A DNA stretch of 64,000 nt from Acidihalobacter ferrooxydans. GTDB taxonomy: Bacteria; Pseudomonadota; Gammaproteobacteria; DSM-5130; Acidihalobacteraceae. The position numbers and the translations under genes are program-made. The notes under the pieces are model-generated. The model searched no databases and was not told the DNA's origin. It saw nothing but the letters and a program-made list of their open reading frames with translations. Location: positions 1,141,041-1,205,040 of the forward strand of contig NZ_CP019434.1 in assembly GCF_001975725.1 (NCBI RefSeq), given 5' to 3'. Shown in pieces: positions 1 to 9,914 of this stretch (position 1 is the first letter of the stretch; each line of letters begins with the position of its first letter).

Positions 1-197
1 GTGTCGGCAAGTTCATGTGTGTGGTCGGGCATCAAAAACTCCATCAGTCGCATTCAATGCAAGCATACAGCGGTTTACCAGAACGCAAGCCATCACGGCG
101 GTGCCAAAAAAGGCTCAAAAACGGGGTTTTTCCGAAACGTGCCGGCAGTGGCACGCCGATACACTGATTCACACCTCACAGACCATCGGGACAAACC

Positions 198-1160
198 ATG
201 TACGTCATTGCCCTGGATATCGGGTATGGAAACAACAAGCGCGCGATTGGACACGACGCCGACGCAAGTCCTCGTCTTGATCAATGGCCGTCGGTGATTG
301 CGCCTGAGCGCACTCGCCACCTCTCGGTCAATGGTGATGCAGGCAGCGGTCGACTTGTGCGGTTTAACAACAAAGGCTGGCTGGTTGGCGTCGACCTTGA
401 AGAGCCTGGTGCGCAAGACGTGCTGCACGAAGACTATGTCGGAAGTGACGACTGGCTGATTCACCTGCTGGCCGGGCTGCAGGGCATACCGACGGGTGCG
501 CAGGTCCTGTTAGTCGTCGGGCTGCCGGTGGACGAATGGATGCTGGGCGCGCACAACGAAAAGCTGCGTAGCGCCTGCGAGCGTGGCGCCAAAGAAGCCG
601 GTATCAACCTCAAGGCCATCAAAATCGTCCCGCAACCGCTGGGCGCGTTTGTCGATGCAAACGCCCGCTGTGACGGCCTCCTGGTCAAGCGGCGCGTCCT
701 GGTGGTTGATCCGGGTCGCTACACGCTCGACTGGACGCTGTTCGTCAACGGCAAGCTCAATTCAGAGGGTTCGGGTTCGGACCGGCGCGGCGCGGTCAGC
801 CGCATCATCGAAGGCGTTGCTAGGGAAATCCAGACCGGATTTGGGGCCAAGGTGGGCTATGGACGTATCCGCAAGGCGCTCGAAGACGACGGAGTCATCG
901 TCATTCGCGGCCAGCAGGTGGACTGTAAGAACCTGATTCAGGGTGTCAGCGCCCAGGTCGTTGACGAAGCCATGTCACGCATTCGCGAGACGCTGCGGGT
1001 GGAAGACGACGTAGACCGCATTGTGCTGGCCGGCGGTGGTGCGCGGTTCTATCAGCCGCGCCTGGAAGAGACCTTTGGCGCCGATTTGCTGGATGTCGCG
1101 CCGCGGCCGGTACAGGCGAACGTCAGAGGCTACTGGCTCTATGGCTCGCACAGCGTCTGA
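198..1160 (+). CDS. parM: ParM/StbA-type actin-like plasmid segregation ATPase
   Basis: A 320-residue protein with the actin-fold plan of plasmid segregation ATPases. The N-terminus has a phosphate-1-like motif (ALDIGYGNNK). The middle has a second phosphate motif (LVVDPGRYTLDW, about residues 174-185). The C-terminal third has an adenosine motif (IVLAGGGARFYQ). In this family ATP-driven filaments push plasmid copies apart. ATG 198 is chosen because the ALDIGYG motif follows at residue 5. It overlaps the next small gene by 20 bases, so a partner adaptor may be encoded there. No centromere-like repeat array was seen in the 197 bases upstream. The family call is firm; the exact subgroup (ParM, Alp or PRTRC-D) is not settled. 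Confidence 0.85.
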   Translation: MYVIALDIGYGNNKRAIGHDADASPRLDQWPSVIAPERTRHLSVNGDAGSGRLVRFNNKGWLVGVDLEEPGAQDVLHEDYVGSDDWLIHLLAGLQGIPTGAQVLLVVGLPVDEWMLGAHNEKLRSACERGAKEAGINLKAIKIVPQPLGAFVDANARCDGLLVKRRVLVVDPGRYTLDWTLFVNGKLNSEGSGSDRRGAVSRIIEGVAREIQTGFGAKVGYGRIRKALEDDGVIVIRGQQVDCKNLIQGVSAQVVDEAMSRIRETLRVEDDVDRIVLAGGGARFYQPRLEETFGADLLDVAPRPVQANVRGYWLYGSHSV

Positions 1161-1389
1161 TGGGCTGCTGCTGCGGGTTCGTCTGAAGGTCACCGGATCG
1201 TTGGCGCAGCATCTATCCGGTATGAGTCAAGCACAAGTGCGTGACGAGCTGCGTTTTTTGGCCGAGCTGGGCTACCGCACCCTGCATCAGGGCGCGGCCC
1301 TGCAGGCGCCGCCGCCACCCGAACCGAAGAAGGGTGGAGCAAAAAGCATGGACTGGCTCAATGACATTGATATTGACGAGGGATTCTGA
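1141..1389 (+). CDS. Small protein overlapping parM, possible segregation adaptor
   Basis: An 82-residue protein starting inside the end of the actin-like gene (ATG 1141, parM stop at 1160) and sharing its last base with the next ATG at 1389. The first half could fold as a small helical DNA-binding unit (residues 15-45). A proline-rich linker (APPPPEPKK) and an acidic tail (WLNDIDIDEGF) follow. Tight overlap on both sides suggests translational coupling. In ParM systems the gene after the ATPase usually encodes the centromere-binding ParR. That role is inferred from position only, as I do not recognise a ParR sequence signature. Confidence 0.6.
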   Translation: MARTASDGLLLRVRLKVTGSLAQHLSGMSQAQVRDELRFLAELGYRTLHQGAALQAPPPPEPKKGGAKSMDWLNDIDIDEGF

Positions 1390-1970
1390 TGAACACCACC
1401 GAAGAACACATTAGCACGCAAAGTCGGCTTGAAAGCGTGATGGACGACTTTTGCGAGGCCGCCGAACGCGAGATTCGCAGCTGGATGGAAGCTGGCGAAG
1501 CGCTATGCGAAGACGCGCGCGACACCGACAACAAGGCGCTGATGGCGATTGCGACCAGCCGCTGGAAAGGCATCCGGGCCGACATGGACCGGCTGCATGA
1601 CATCGGCGACAAATTCAAATCCATTGAACATCGCATTCGCGTATTGCGGCGGACTTATCGGGAAACGCTGCTGAGCCGGGATCAGGCGCGTCGCCGGTAC
1701 AAAGCCGAACTGACGCGCGACGCCGACGACGTGGTGCTGCGCCTGCTCGAAGCCGAGCACAAGCGCGGCATGCTACTGGGCGAGGCCGCGCACCTGTCGA
1801 TGCGCGCGCAAAGCGCAGCCCGCGAGCTTTACAGCCAGGTCTCCGTGCTCAGTGGGCACGGCCGGGTGGAACGCCTGCCGGGTCTCAACAACGTCGTTGC
1901 ACTCGAAGACAGGCAACAGAACTCAGAACACCTACAGGAACCCCGCACGGAGCAACACTTCAATGGATAA
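1389..1970 (+). CDS. Helical coiled-coil protein of unknown function
   Basis: A 193-residue, highly charged and almost entirely helical protein. Heptad-like Leu/Ile spacing and many Arg/Glu pairs between residues 40 and 150 indicate coiled coil. There is no signal peptide or membrane segment. It shares a base with the preceding stop and runs 8 bases past the next start (ATG 1963), so it belongs to the same translational unit as parM and the membrane protein. I do not recognise the family. A structural partner of the downstream membrane protein or of the partition filament is possible from context. Confidence 0.6.
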   Translation: MNTTEEHISTQSRLESVMDDFCEAAEREIRSWMEAGEALCEDARDTDNKALMAIATSRWKGIRADMDRLHDIGDKFKSIEHRIRVLRRTYRETLLSRDQARRRYKAELTRDADDVVLRLLEAEHKRGMLLGEAAHLSMRAQSAARELYSQVSVLSGHGRVERLPGLNNVVALEDRQQNSEHLQEPRTEQHFNG

Positions 1971-2925
1971 AAAAGGCAAGAACGACGAGGCATTCAGCGG
2001 CTGGACGGAAGACGGTCTTGACGATGTCGACGAGGGCTACCTGGAGCCGGAAGAGGCGCCGAAAACAGCGCGCGAAGGAACGGTCATTGACCACACTCCC
2101 GAGCCGGTGGAAGAAAATCTGAATGAACCGCTATTCAGCGGGAAAGGGGCGCAGGCCGAACACACCGTGCCGCCTTCGGCGCCAGACTGGAACGATGAGC
2201 CCGATGAAAAGTCATCCGGCCGGCGCATTCCCGCAGATAAGCTGAAAAAAGCGGTGGGCTTGGTCGCCGCGGTGGTGGTCGTCATTGTTGGTGGCGCGCT
2301 GTATCACAAGCATCAGCAAAGTTCGACGGCAAGCCCCATCGCATTGACGCCGGTTCACCCGTCAACGCCTGTTCACACGCAAGCGGTGTCACCGGCACGT
2401 ACTGCCGCGGACTCTGTTCACGCGAAGGCGGCGTCCTCGCCCGCGTCACCGGTTCACCCGCAGTCGGCCCCCGCTGTGGCGACGCCACAAAAGACATTCG
2501 CCACGGCGCCGTCTATGGCGACGCAGGCGCCGTCGAGCACACCGGTGTTGCTGGGTGCCGTGAGCGACATCAAATCCCAGCTCGCGACGCTAGAGACCCA
2601 ACTGGCGAATCAGCGCCAACAGGGCGTGTCCAAGAAGGCCATTGCCAGCATTGAGAAACAGGTCGGTGCTCTGCATAGCGCACTGACCTTGCTGCGGGTT
2701 CAGATTGCCGACCTCACGAACAAGATGAAAGTCGGTACTGCCGCGCATCCGGTGCTCGCTGGGTATCGCCTGATCGCCGTGATTGGAGACCAGGCGGTCA
2801 TCGAACAGGTTGCGACAAACCGGGTCGCCGTGCTGGGGACCAACGGCAATCTGGGCAACCTGACCGTGTATCAGGTTGGGAATGGTCAGGTCGTCACCAA
2901 CTACGGCGTATTCAGTGCCCAATGA
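1963..2925 (+). CDS. Single-pass membrane protein with coiled coil, TraP/DotF-like layout
   Basis: A 320-residue protein with an acidic cytoplasmic N-terminus (residues 1-85), one membrane segment (about 92-111, VGLVAAVVVVIVGGALY), a long Pro/Ser/Thr/Ala-rich linker, a coiled coil (about 205-250) and a compact C-terminal domain of short beta strands (GYRLIAVIGDQAVIEQ, VAVLG). This layout resembles the TraP and IcmG/DotF inner-membrane proteins of type IV secretion and plasmid pilus systems, but the sequence match is not decisive. The start is ATG 1963; an upstream in-frame extension would lie inside the previous gene. It ends a four-gene overlapping run from parM. Confidence 0.6.
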   Translation: MDKKGKNDEAFSGWTEDGLDDVDEGYLEPEEAPKTAREGTVIDHTPEPVEENLNEPLFSGKGAQAEHTVPPSAPDWNDEPDEKSSGRRIPADKLKKAVGLVAAVVVVIVGGALYHKHQQSSTASPIALTPVHPSTPVHTQAVSPARTAADSVHAKAASSPASPVHPQSAPAVATPQKTFATAPSMATQAPSSTPVLLGAVSDIKSQLATLETQLANQRQQGVSKKAIASIEKQVGALHSALTLLRVQIADLTNKMKVGTAAHPVLAGYRLIAVIGDQAVIEQVATNRVAVLGTNGNLGNLTVYQVGNGQVVTNYGVFSAQ

Positions 2926-3063
2926 AAGCGCGCGCCGAGAGTCCTTTTCTGATCATGGTGGCTATTGATTCCATGAAAACGCTCGCGTTGTTTATCAGCA
3001 ATTTGGCGCAGGCTTTATCTAGTGAAAAAGGTCGTCTTCATTAGCGCTAGAAGAGGCGCGAAC

Positions 3064-5115
3064 ATGGCACACCCATCGCTGCTTGAGCGCATCGAAAAAA
3101 GCACCTTATCGACGCTGTGCGATGGACTGGACGCCGCGCTCGAAGCCGTGGACGACACACTGTTCAAGCTCGCCGACAAGGCGGGCACGAACCAGGCTCA
3201 ATCGCTCTATTTCGAGGCCATGCGCACTGTTCGGCTGCACCGCGAGGCGATTGAGCGTCGATTTCGTGATGACGTATCAGCCGGATTCAAGGCGCTTCCA
3301 CGGCCGACCGAAACATTCAAGGACAATAATCAGACGCTACGGCTGGTCGAGACAGACGAACTTGAACGCACGCTGGCCGTGGCGGGCATGGCCGACCGGG
3401 TTGAGCGCGAACATCGCAATCCAATCGAACACCTGCGCGTCCGGTTCAACCGTGTCTTGCCCGATGATCGGTCGACCGATGACTGGCCGGTGGCGCCCCG
3501 GCGCATCGCACGGGTATTCGCTGAGGCGATGCGCGTGGCCGAGCTGGACATCGAGCCCGAGGTTGTCATGCTCAAGTTGTTTGATACGCACGTCATGAGC
3601 CGCTTGGGGCCGTTGTACGCTGACCTGAACGAGCTGTTCATGAAAGCAGGCGTGGGGCTGGACTTACCCGCTCAGGACGCCCCTGCGCCCCGGCAAACCC
3701 AGGCAGAGGATCTGCTCAAGGCGTTTTTCAGCGCACCGGCTGCCGCACCGGCTCCAACATACAGTTCCGGCGACCCAGGCGGCGGCTTTCCGGCGCTGCC
3801 CATGGCCCCCGGTGATATTGCCGCGGCGCTGTCTAACCTGCCCGCACCGAGGGCCACGACCGGGTTCACGCTGCCGGCCGCCGCCATCAAGCAGCACCTG
3901 GTTCAAACCCGCGAGTCTAGCGGACGGGCCTTGGGCCAGATGGACGAACGGGTCATTGATCTGGTTGCCATGTTGTTTGACGTACTGCTGGGCAATCCGG
4001 GGCTGACCACGGCGTACAAATCGGTTCTGGGACGCTTCCAGATACCGATGATTCGCCTGGCCCTGCTCGATCAGAGCGTGCTTTTGCAGCGTACGCACCC
4101 GGCCCGACGCCTGGTGAACGCCATTGCGCGGGCCGGCTATGGCGCGGCAGACGACGAAACAGACCCCGTGCTGGAACAGGCCGAACGAGCGGCTGAGACC
4201 TGCGCCGATTGCACCGATAGCGACGACTGGGAGCGGGCGGCCCGAGCCTTTGAGGCCGTACTTGAGCGCGCGCAAGACACCGAGGCGCAGATTCACGAGC
4301 GGGCCATACGACGCGAGGTGCGTGCCCAGAGCGATGCGCAGGTTCGTGCGGCGCTCGATGCCCTCAAAGGCAACGCATCGCTACCCGCGTTTGTCGACGA
4401 CTTCATGGATACCGTCTGGCGGGACTGGATGAAAACGATTTACAACGAAGAAGGGCTGGAGTCCACAGGCTGGAGCCGCGCGCTGGAAACGGCGTCCTTG
4501 CTGGTGTGGACGCTGCTGCCGAAGAAAACCGATGCGGACATTCAACAGATGGTTGGGGCGCTGCCGGGCCTGCTGCGCGAGCTGCGCGCGGTCATGCGCA
4601 CCCGTCACATGCCGCGTGCGGAGCGCACGGCATTTCTTGACCGTCTGGCGCATGAGCACGGGCGCATCAGTCGGCGTGGCGAGCACGAGACGCCCCCTGT
4701 CGCGGCGGAAGAACACGCTCCGGTGGTCGAACCAACATCCGGAGCCGAATCATTTCTGCAACGCAAAGCCAAAGAGATCCGCGAGCTGCTGGAAACCGGC
4801 GCCCTGGCGGCCTCTGGCGACACTGGCGCGGTTGCCGGCGACGTATTCGAATCGAGGGCGCTGAAGATGCCGGCGGGCACCTGGCTTGAGGTTTGCGAAG
4901 AAGGCGGCTCGTCGCGGCGAATGAAGCTGTCCTGGCGCAGCGAGATTACAGGGCTGTTGTACTTCGTCAACCACCGCGGGCTGAAAGAAGCCAAGTTGAG
5001 TACGGCGGAACTGGCCGAAATTCTGCGGGAAAACCACGCGAAAATCCTGCGCAGTGCGGCGCCGCAGATAGACGAGGCCCTGCCGGTGGCGGTCAGTCGG
5101 TTGAGGGAAAACTAA
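3064..5115 (+). CDS. DUF1631 family protein with C-terminal PilZ-like domain
   Basis: A 683-residue soluble protein matching the DUF1631 family pattern: a long helical N-terminal region rich in Arg and Glu, a low-complexity Ala/Pro segment (about 215-265), a helical core, and a C-terminal module (residues ~595-650, GTWLEVCEE followed by RMKLSWRSEITGLLYFVN) resembling the PilZ-like ending of the family. PilZ-like domains bind cyclic di-GMP in other proteins, but the RxxxR signature was not clearly seen. ATG 3064 is preferred over a GTG 42 bases upstream, since a weak GAGG lies before it. It is followed 3 bases later by the pilus block, so a pilus-related role is possible. Confidence 0.65.
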   Translation: MAHPSLLERIEKSTLSTLCDGLDAALEAVDDTLFKLADKAGTNQAQSLYFEAMRTVRLHREAIERRFRDDVSAGFKALPRPTETFKDNNQTLRLVETDELERTLAVAGMADRVEREHRNPIEHLRVRFNRVLPDDRSTDDWPVAPRRIARVFAEAMRVAELDIEPEVVMLKLFDTHVMSRLGPLYADLNELFMKAGVGLDLPAQDAPAPRQTQAEDLLKAFFSAPAAAPAPTYSSGDPGGGFPALPMAPGDIAAALSNLPAPRATTGFTLPAAAIKQHLVQTRESSGRALGQMDERVIDLVAMLFDVLLGNPGLTTAYKSVLGRFQIPMIRLALLDQSVLLQRTHPARRLVNAIARAGYGAADDETDPVLEQAERAAETCADCTDSDDWERAARAFEAVLERAQDTEAQIHERAIRREVRAQSDAQVRAALDALKGNASLPAFVDDFMDTVWRDWMKTIYNEEGLESTGWSRALETASLLVWTLLPKKTDADIQQMVGALPGLLRELRAVMRTRHMPRAERTAFLDRLAHEHGRISRRGEHETPPVAAEEHAPVVEPTSGAESFLQRKAKEIRELLETGALAASGDTGAVAGDVFESRALKMPAGTWLEVCEEGGSSRRMKLSWRSEITGLLYFVNHRGLKEAKLSTAELAEILRENHAKILRSAAPQIDEALPVAVSRLREN

Positions 5116-5118
5116 GCC

Positions 5119-5313
5119 ATGCAACAACGCTCCATCAAGACACTCATCCGCCGCTACATCCTCGCGCGAAAATTGTACCGTCAATCGATCGATGTCGCCG
5201 ACCGGTACCGTCGCCAGCGCGGCGCCCGGTTGTTGTCGGACTACCACGGCATCGCCATTCGCTTTGAACGCTGGCGGTTTCCCTGGATGCCAAAGCTGCC
5301 ATTCGACCCATGA
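5119..5313 (+). CDS. Small basic protein, unknown
   Basis: A 64-residue Arg/Tyr-rich protein three bases after the DUF1631 stop; its end overlaps the next start (ATG 5310). The N-terminal 40 residues form a strongly basic amphipathic helix (IRRYILARKLYRQS). A Trp/Pro-rich tail follows (RWRFPWMPKLPF). No family recognised. Position between DUF1631 and a pseudopilin makes it part of the same operon. Confidence 0.5.
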   Translation: MQQRSIKTLIRRYILARKLYRQSIDVADRYRRQRGARLLSDYHGIAIRFERWRFPWMPKLPFDP

Positions 5314-5810
5314 AGAAGCCCCCAGACTGCGAGAACGGATTCACCCTGATCAACCTACTGGTTGTATTGACGGTAGTGGGCGTGCTGGCGGGCGTGGGCA
5401 TCCCGAGCTATCGCAACGTTATTGCACAAAACCGGATGGCGTCGGAAATCAATGCCTTTACCGGCGCACTGCAGTTGGCTCGCGTTGAGGCCGTCGAGCA
5501 AGACGTTCCGGCGAGCCTCTGCGCGGTCGCGGCAAATTCCTCGACACTGACTTGCTCATCCCCGGGCACAACGGACTGGACGCACGGGTGGATTGTCTAT
5601 TCCGGGTCCTCTCCGGCGACCGGTCATGTGCTTCGTGTGCACGCGGCCCTGCAAGGCGGCGACCGCCTGGTTTCGAGCACGGGTGGGCGCATCGGATTCA
5701 ACCGGGAAGGCTTTGCGCACGCCATGAGAGTCGTGCTCACGCACGCGACAGTCCGGCAGTGCGTTTCGATCAACGACATTGGCCGCGTCAGAGAGGCATC
5801 CTGTTCATGA
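5310..5810 (+). CDS. fimT: FimT/GspH-type minor pseudopilin
   Basis: A 166-residue prepilin. A short basic leader ends in Gly before a type III signal (G/FTLINLLVVLTVVGVLAGVGIPSY), followed by a helix and a beta-rich Cys-containing C-terminal domain (CAVAANSSTLTCSS, WTHGWIVYSG), as in FimT/GspH minor pilins that prime pilus assembly. Processing would be by a PilD-type peptidase. The residue at mature position 5 is Asn, where nearly all type IV pilins have Glu. The stop overlaps the pilX start (ATGA). Confidence 0.85.
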   Translation: MKKPPDCENGFTLINLLVVLTVVGVLAGVGIPSYRNVIAQNRMASEINAFTGALQLARVEAVEQDVPASLCAVAANSSTLTCSSPGTTDWTHGWIVYSGSSPATGHVLRVHAALQGGDRLVSSTGGRIGFNREGFAHAMRVVLTHATVRQCVSINDIGRVREASCS

Positions 5811-6355
5811 GAAAGCCATCACCAGGTTCAAGCCAATCAGGCTTCGTGCTGATCCTGTCGCTGCTCATGCTGATTGTGCTCACGTTGATCTGTGTGAGCA
5901 TGATGAGCGGCGTGGTGTTGCAGCAAAAAATGTCAACCAACACGCGCGAGAAGGCGCGCTCCTACGCGGCGGCCCAAGCGGCGCTGACCTACGCGGCGGC
6001 CCAAGTACGCGAGCTGGGGTATCCGCCCACGCCGGTCAGTGGCTGCACCACATCGATTCCCGTGTGCGCCGCGCCGCTGTCCTCGCCGGCCCGGATTGCA
6101 AACGGCTTCTGGCCGTCGGGCCAGGGCCAGAACTACACCCCGGCCGGCATGCATATCTCGCCTGTCGGCGGGGCGGGCAGTTATTTTCACCCGCCGCGTT
6201 ACTACGTGCAGTACGCCGGGTTCGACGCAGCAAAGGGTGGTTATGTCTACAAGATTTACGCCGAGCAAAGCGGTGGCGGTACACGCGGCGCGGTGGTCAT
6301 CGAGTCCACCTACATTATGACTGGCGCCACGGCCTCAAAAATGCCTGAATCCTGA
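5807..6355 (+). CDS. pilX: PilX-type minor pilin
   Basis: A 182-residue prepilin-like protein. After a short hydrophilic leader comes a hydrophobic helix without Glu-5 (SGFVLILSLLMLIVLTLICVSMM), then an Ala-rich helix containing AAAQAALTYAAAQVRE, typical of PilX/PilW accessory pilins. The globular part holds a pair of Cys (CTTSIPVC). ATG 5807 overlaps the fimT stop. PilX works with PilY1 at the pilus tip, and pilY1 follows directly. PilV, PilW and PilE homologues are absent here, so the tip complex is minimal or completed from elsewhere. Confidence 0.75.
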   Translation: MRKPSPGSSQSGFVLILSLLMLIVLTLICVSMMSGVVLQQKMSTNTREKARSYAAAQAALTYAAAQVRELGYPPTPVSGCTTSIPVCAAPLSSPARIANGFWPSGQGQNYTPAGMHISPVGGAGSYFHPPRYYVQYAGFDAAKGGYVYKIYAEQSGGGTRGAVVIESTYIMTGATASKMPES

Positions 6356-6371
6356 GCGAAGAGACAACGCA

Positions 6372-9300
6372 ATGAAATACCTATCAAAAACTCTGGCATT
6401 AGTTGGGCTGATGGCACTGGTCTCGCCCGCGGCCCAGGCGGGCAGCCCCGTCTCCGTCATTCAGAATTTCCAGCACGGATCGGAGCAGGGTAGCCCGACG
6501 ATCAACTGGCAGCGGGCGATTGTCTATAACGCATTCCTCAACAGCGTGCCGCCGACCTATTCGCAAGCCTGCCTCACCCACAGCAACAACAGCGTCAGCG
6601 AGAGCACATCCAGCCAGCAGTCGGGGTCGAACGCGAGCGATGTGACCGTGACGAAAAAGAGCGATGGACTGCCGGGTTGCAACCGGGATTTTCAGGGCGC
6701 GGTCGGCACGGACGAGCACGGTCATGGCGCGCTGCAAATGACACTGGGCGAACTCAACGGCTTATCGTACTGGAACGAGACCTCCACGCTGGTTGACCCG
6801 CAACCGTTTTCGACCTCGAAGGGACTGGATTTGCGCTTCACCGAGCGCGTCTACGGGGGCGGGGGGCGGCAACTCGAACACGCATCAGGGGGGCACGGGG
6901 CTGTCGTTTTTTCTGCTCAATGGCGATCAAGTGCCGAGTGATTTCAGCTATCAGGACATCAACCCGGCCGGCGGCGGTTTCGGTCTGGGCTACACCTGCA
7001 ATAATGCAGGCTCTGGAACGTCCGAGACGTATAACGCAGGCGATCACAACGGACTGGTGGGCGCGTATCTGGGTCTGGGCATTGATGAATGGGGCGGTTT
7101 TTCAGACCCCGGACGTGTAACCGATACCGGGCCAGGCCAGACGTATCCGGCCTTTGTCCTGCGCGGCGCCGGGTCGGTGTCCAATGCAAACAACAGCGTC
7201 AATCCGTGGATGAATGGCCTGAGCAACACGCAAATTGGAGACATCTGCAAGACCGGCACATTTACGGCATCCGATGGCACAACCTACACACCCTTTGATT
7301 ATCCGTACATCGCCGGTCGGCAAATCTCGCTGGGACAGCGCAAGATGGCGAACCAGCAGAACACGAACAACAACTCGCCCTATGTACCGCCACAACTGTC
7401 AAAGGCGACACCACTGGGCGTCAAGATAACGATTAACCCGCAGAATATCCTCAATGCCTGGTACAGCTACAACGGCGGGGCGTACCAGCCCATCGTGACC
7501 AATTACGACCTCGTGAACAACAACGCCGGCCCGGCTTTGCCGGACAACGTACTGTTCGGATTTGCATCGGCCACGGCAGGCGGCTCGGGCGGCAACAACT
7601 ACCACGATCTGTCCTGCTTCCGGGCCGCGCCGCTGTCGCAATCACGCGGCTCGGTGGGCGCCAACACCCTAAAAGCCGGCGAGGAACAGACGAAAAACTA
7701 CCTGTATGTCGCTCGTTACAACACCATTCACTGGTCGGGCAATGTGCTAGCGTATCCGCTGAACTACGACGCCTCTACGCAAATGCTGGTGCCGGCCACG
7801 AACGCTAAATGGAGCGCGTCGTGCGATCTGACCGGCGGCGATTGCCCGACAACAGGGCAGAGCGGCGTGACGGCGCAATCGCCGTCCAACCGAGTCATGA
7901 TCACCAGCAATGGCGGCGGCGTACCGTTTGCATGGGCCGACCTGTCGTCCGGCCAGCAACAGGCGCTGGAGGCCAACTGGAGCCGGCTCACGCCGGCGCA
8001 ACAATCGGCTGATTTTGGAGGGAACCAGGCTACGTTCGGGCAAGACGTGCTCGATTACCTGCGCGGCGACCGCAGTCTGGAGGTCAGCGCCAATGGCAGC
8101 CGCGGCGTTTTCCGGCCCCGCACCTCTGTCCTAGGCGACATCATCACCTCATCGCCGACATTCGTCGGGGTGCCGAGCCACAATTATCCCGCTGCCGGGC
8201 ACTGGAAGAACTTGCTCTATCCCGCGCAATCCGAACCCGAAAACGCCCCCGGCGCGCAAAGCTACTCGCAGTTCGTAGCCAATGTCGGCAGTCGTCCAGA
8301 TGTCGTGTATGTCGGAGCGAATGATGGCTTCATTCACGGCTTCGCCGCCGGCCAGTTCGTCATGCAGAACGGCCAATGGGTTTATCAGGACTCGACTGCC
8401 AGCGGCGATACCGGCAAGGAACTGCTGGCGTTTCTGCCGAGCATCGGGCAGTTCAACTCGAACAACAACGCGAATCCGTCCGTCCTCCAGGACGCGGCCG
8501 ATTATGCGTCGGTGTTTTACGGGCATCAGTACATGGTCAACGCCACGCCGGGCCACGGTGATGTTTTCTACGGCGGCAAGTGGCATACCTGGCTCGTCGG
8601 CGGACTGGGCGCGGGCGGGCGCGGCCTGTATGCGCTGGACATCACGCATCCATCGCAGTTCAGTGAGGCCAATGCCGCGCATATCGTGATTGGTCAGTGG
8701 AACAATCCGCGAGTGAGCGGCACGCATGCCGATGGGGCGGGGTGGAATTATTACATCAACCAGGGCATGGGCTTTATTCACGGAACGCCGGTCATCACCA
8801 ACTTCAACAATGGTGAATGGGGTTTTGTGTCCGGGAATGGAACGCTCGGCTCAACAGGTATCGAGGGCATTATTATCGGCCTGATCAACCCGTCCACAGG
8901 CGCTGTCACGCTGCGTTATCTGGAAACGGGATGCAGCGCCACCGGCGGCAACTGCCAGCACATCGCCGGGGTGCCCGCCGGAATTCAGTATGTCACGCCG
9001 GTCGACATGAACGGCGATCACACCGCCGACTATATCTATGCCGGAGACAACTACGGCAATGTCTGGCGTTTCAACGTCACCAGCAACAATCCGAACAACT
9101 GGCGAGTGAGTTATTACGGCACAGGGCAGGCCACGCCGCTGTTTGAGGCCGGTCAGCCGATTACCACCGAGATAATGGCCGTGCGTGTGCTGGCCGGCGG
9201 ACAGCCGCGCCTGATGCTCGACTTCGGCACCGGGCGCCGGGTCGGGTTTACGCACTGGAGCCACACCGTCTATGCCACCGGCACGCAGCGCTTGTACGGC

Positions 9301-9912
9301 ATCATGGATTGGAACGTGGGAGCTTGGAATACCTTCAAGGCCGCCCCGTCTCCGAATTCGAACGGGATCGTCAGCCTCTCTCAGCTGCAGCAGCAAACGG
9401 TTAATGGCACGTTCATCCAAGACGGTACGAAATACCGCACCGTGAGTAACAACGCGGTCTGTTGGCCGGGCTCGACGGGGTGCGGGTCGGGGCCGCAATA
9501 CGGCTGGTATCTGAACCTGCCGGGGCGGGGCTACAACTACCCCGAACAAGTGACGTACAACCCGACGTTCATCAATGGGCTGTTTACGGTTAACACGACG
9601 GTTCCCGGATGGGATAACCCGGTGAGCTGCAACATCAAGGAACCGGGGTCGTGGACGATGGCGCTCAATCCGGCCACCGGCGGTTTGCCGCCGTCTGGGT
9701 TTTTCATCAACAATACGGGAACGGTCGTCACGAACGGGGGCGTGCCGGCCGCAGGGGCCGCCGTAGGCGCCGTTGGCACGCTCCGACAGATCAACTATGC
9801 GGGTAACCAGTACGCGGCCTTCGCAACCGCGCCAGGCGGTGTGGGCGTCATCCGCACCGTGGTAGGCGGTGGAGCAAACCTGAAGCGCATCAACTGGGTG
9901 GAAATCCGTTGA
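6372..9912 (+). pseudogene. pilY1: pilY1-type pilus tip adhesin split by a frameshift at a G-tract
   Basis: Together the two frames would encode about 1180 residues. The first part (6372 to about 6870) has a signal peptide (LVGLMALVSPAAQA). The second frame carries the PilY1 beta-propeller hallmarks: YVGANDGFIHGFAA near 8310, a YAGDNYGNVWRFNV blade near 9040 just after an Asp-rich VDMNGDHTADY loop, and PVITNFNNGEWGFVSGNG. The frames join at a run of G5-C-G6 (about 6855-6867); removing one G from the six-G run gives a continuous VYGGGGGNSNTHQGG reading. It follows pilX in the same operon. The gene is either inactive, phase-variable, or carries a sequencing error at this site. The second frame alone (from 6793) lacks a signal peptide. 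Confidence 0.8.
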
Positions 9913-9914
9913 AC

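Noticed and set aside
1-197. parC-like centromere upstream of the actin gene
   Set aside because: No tandem repeats could be recognised there.
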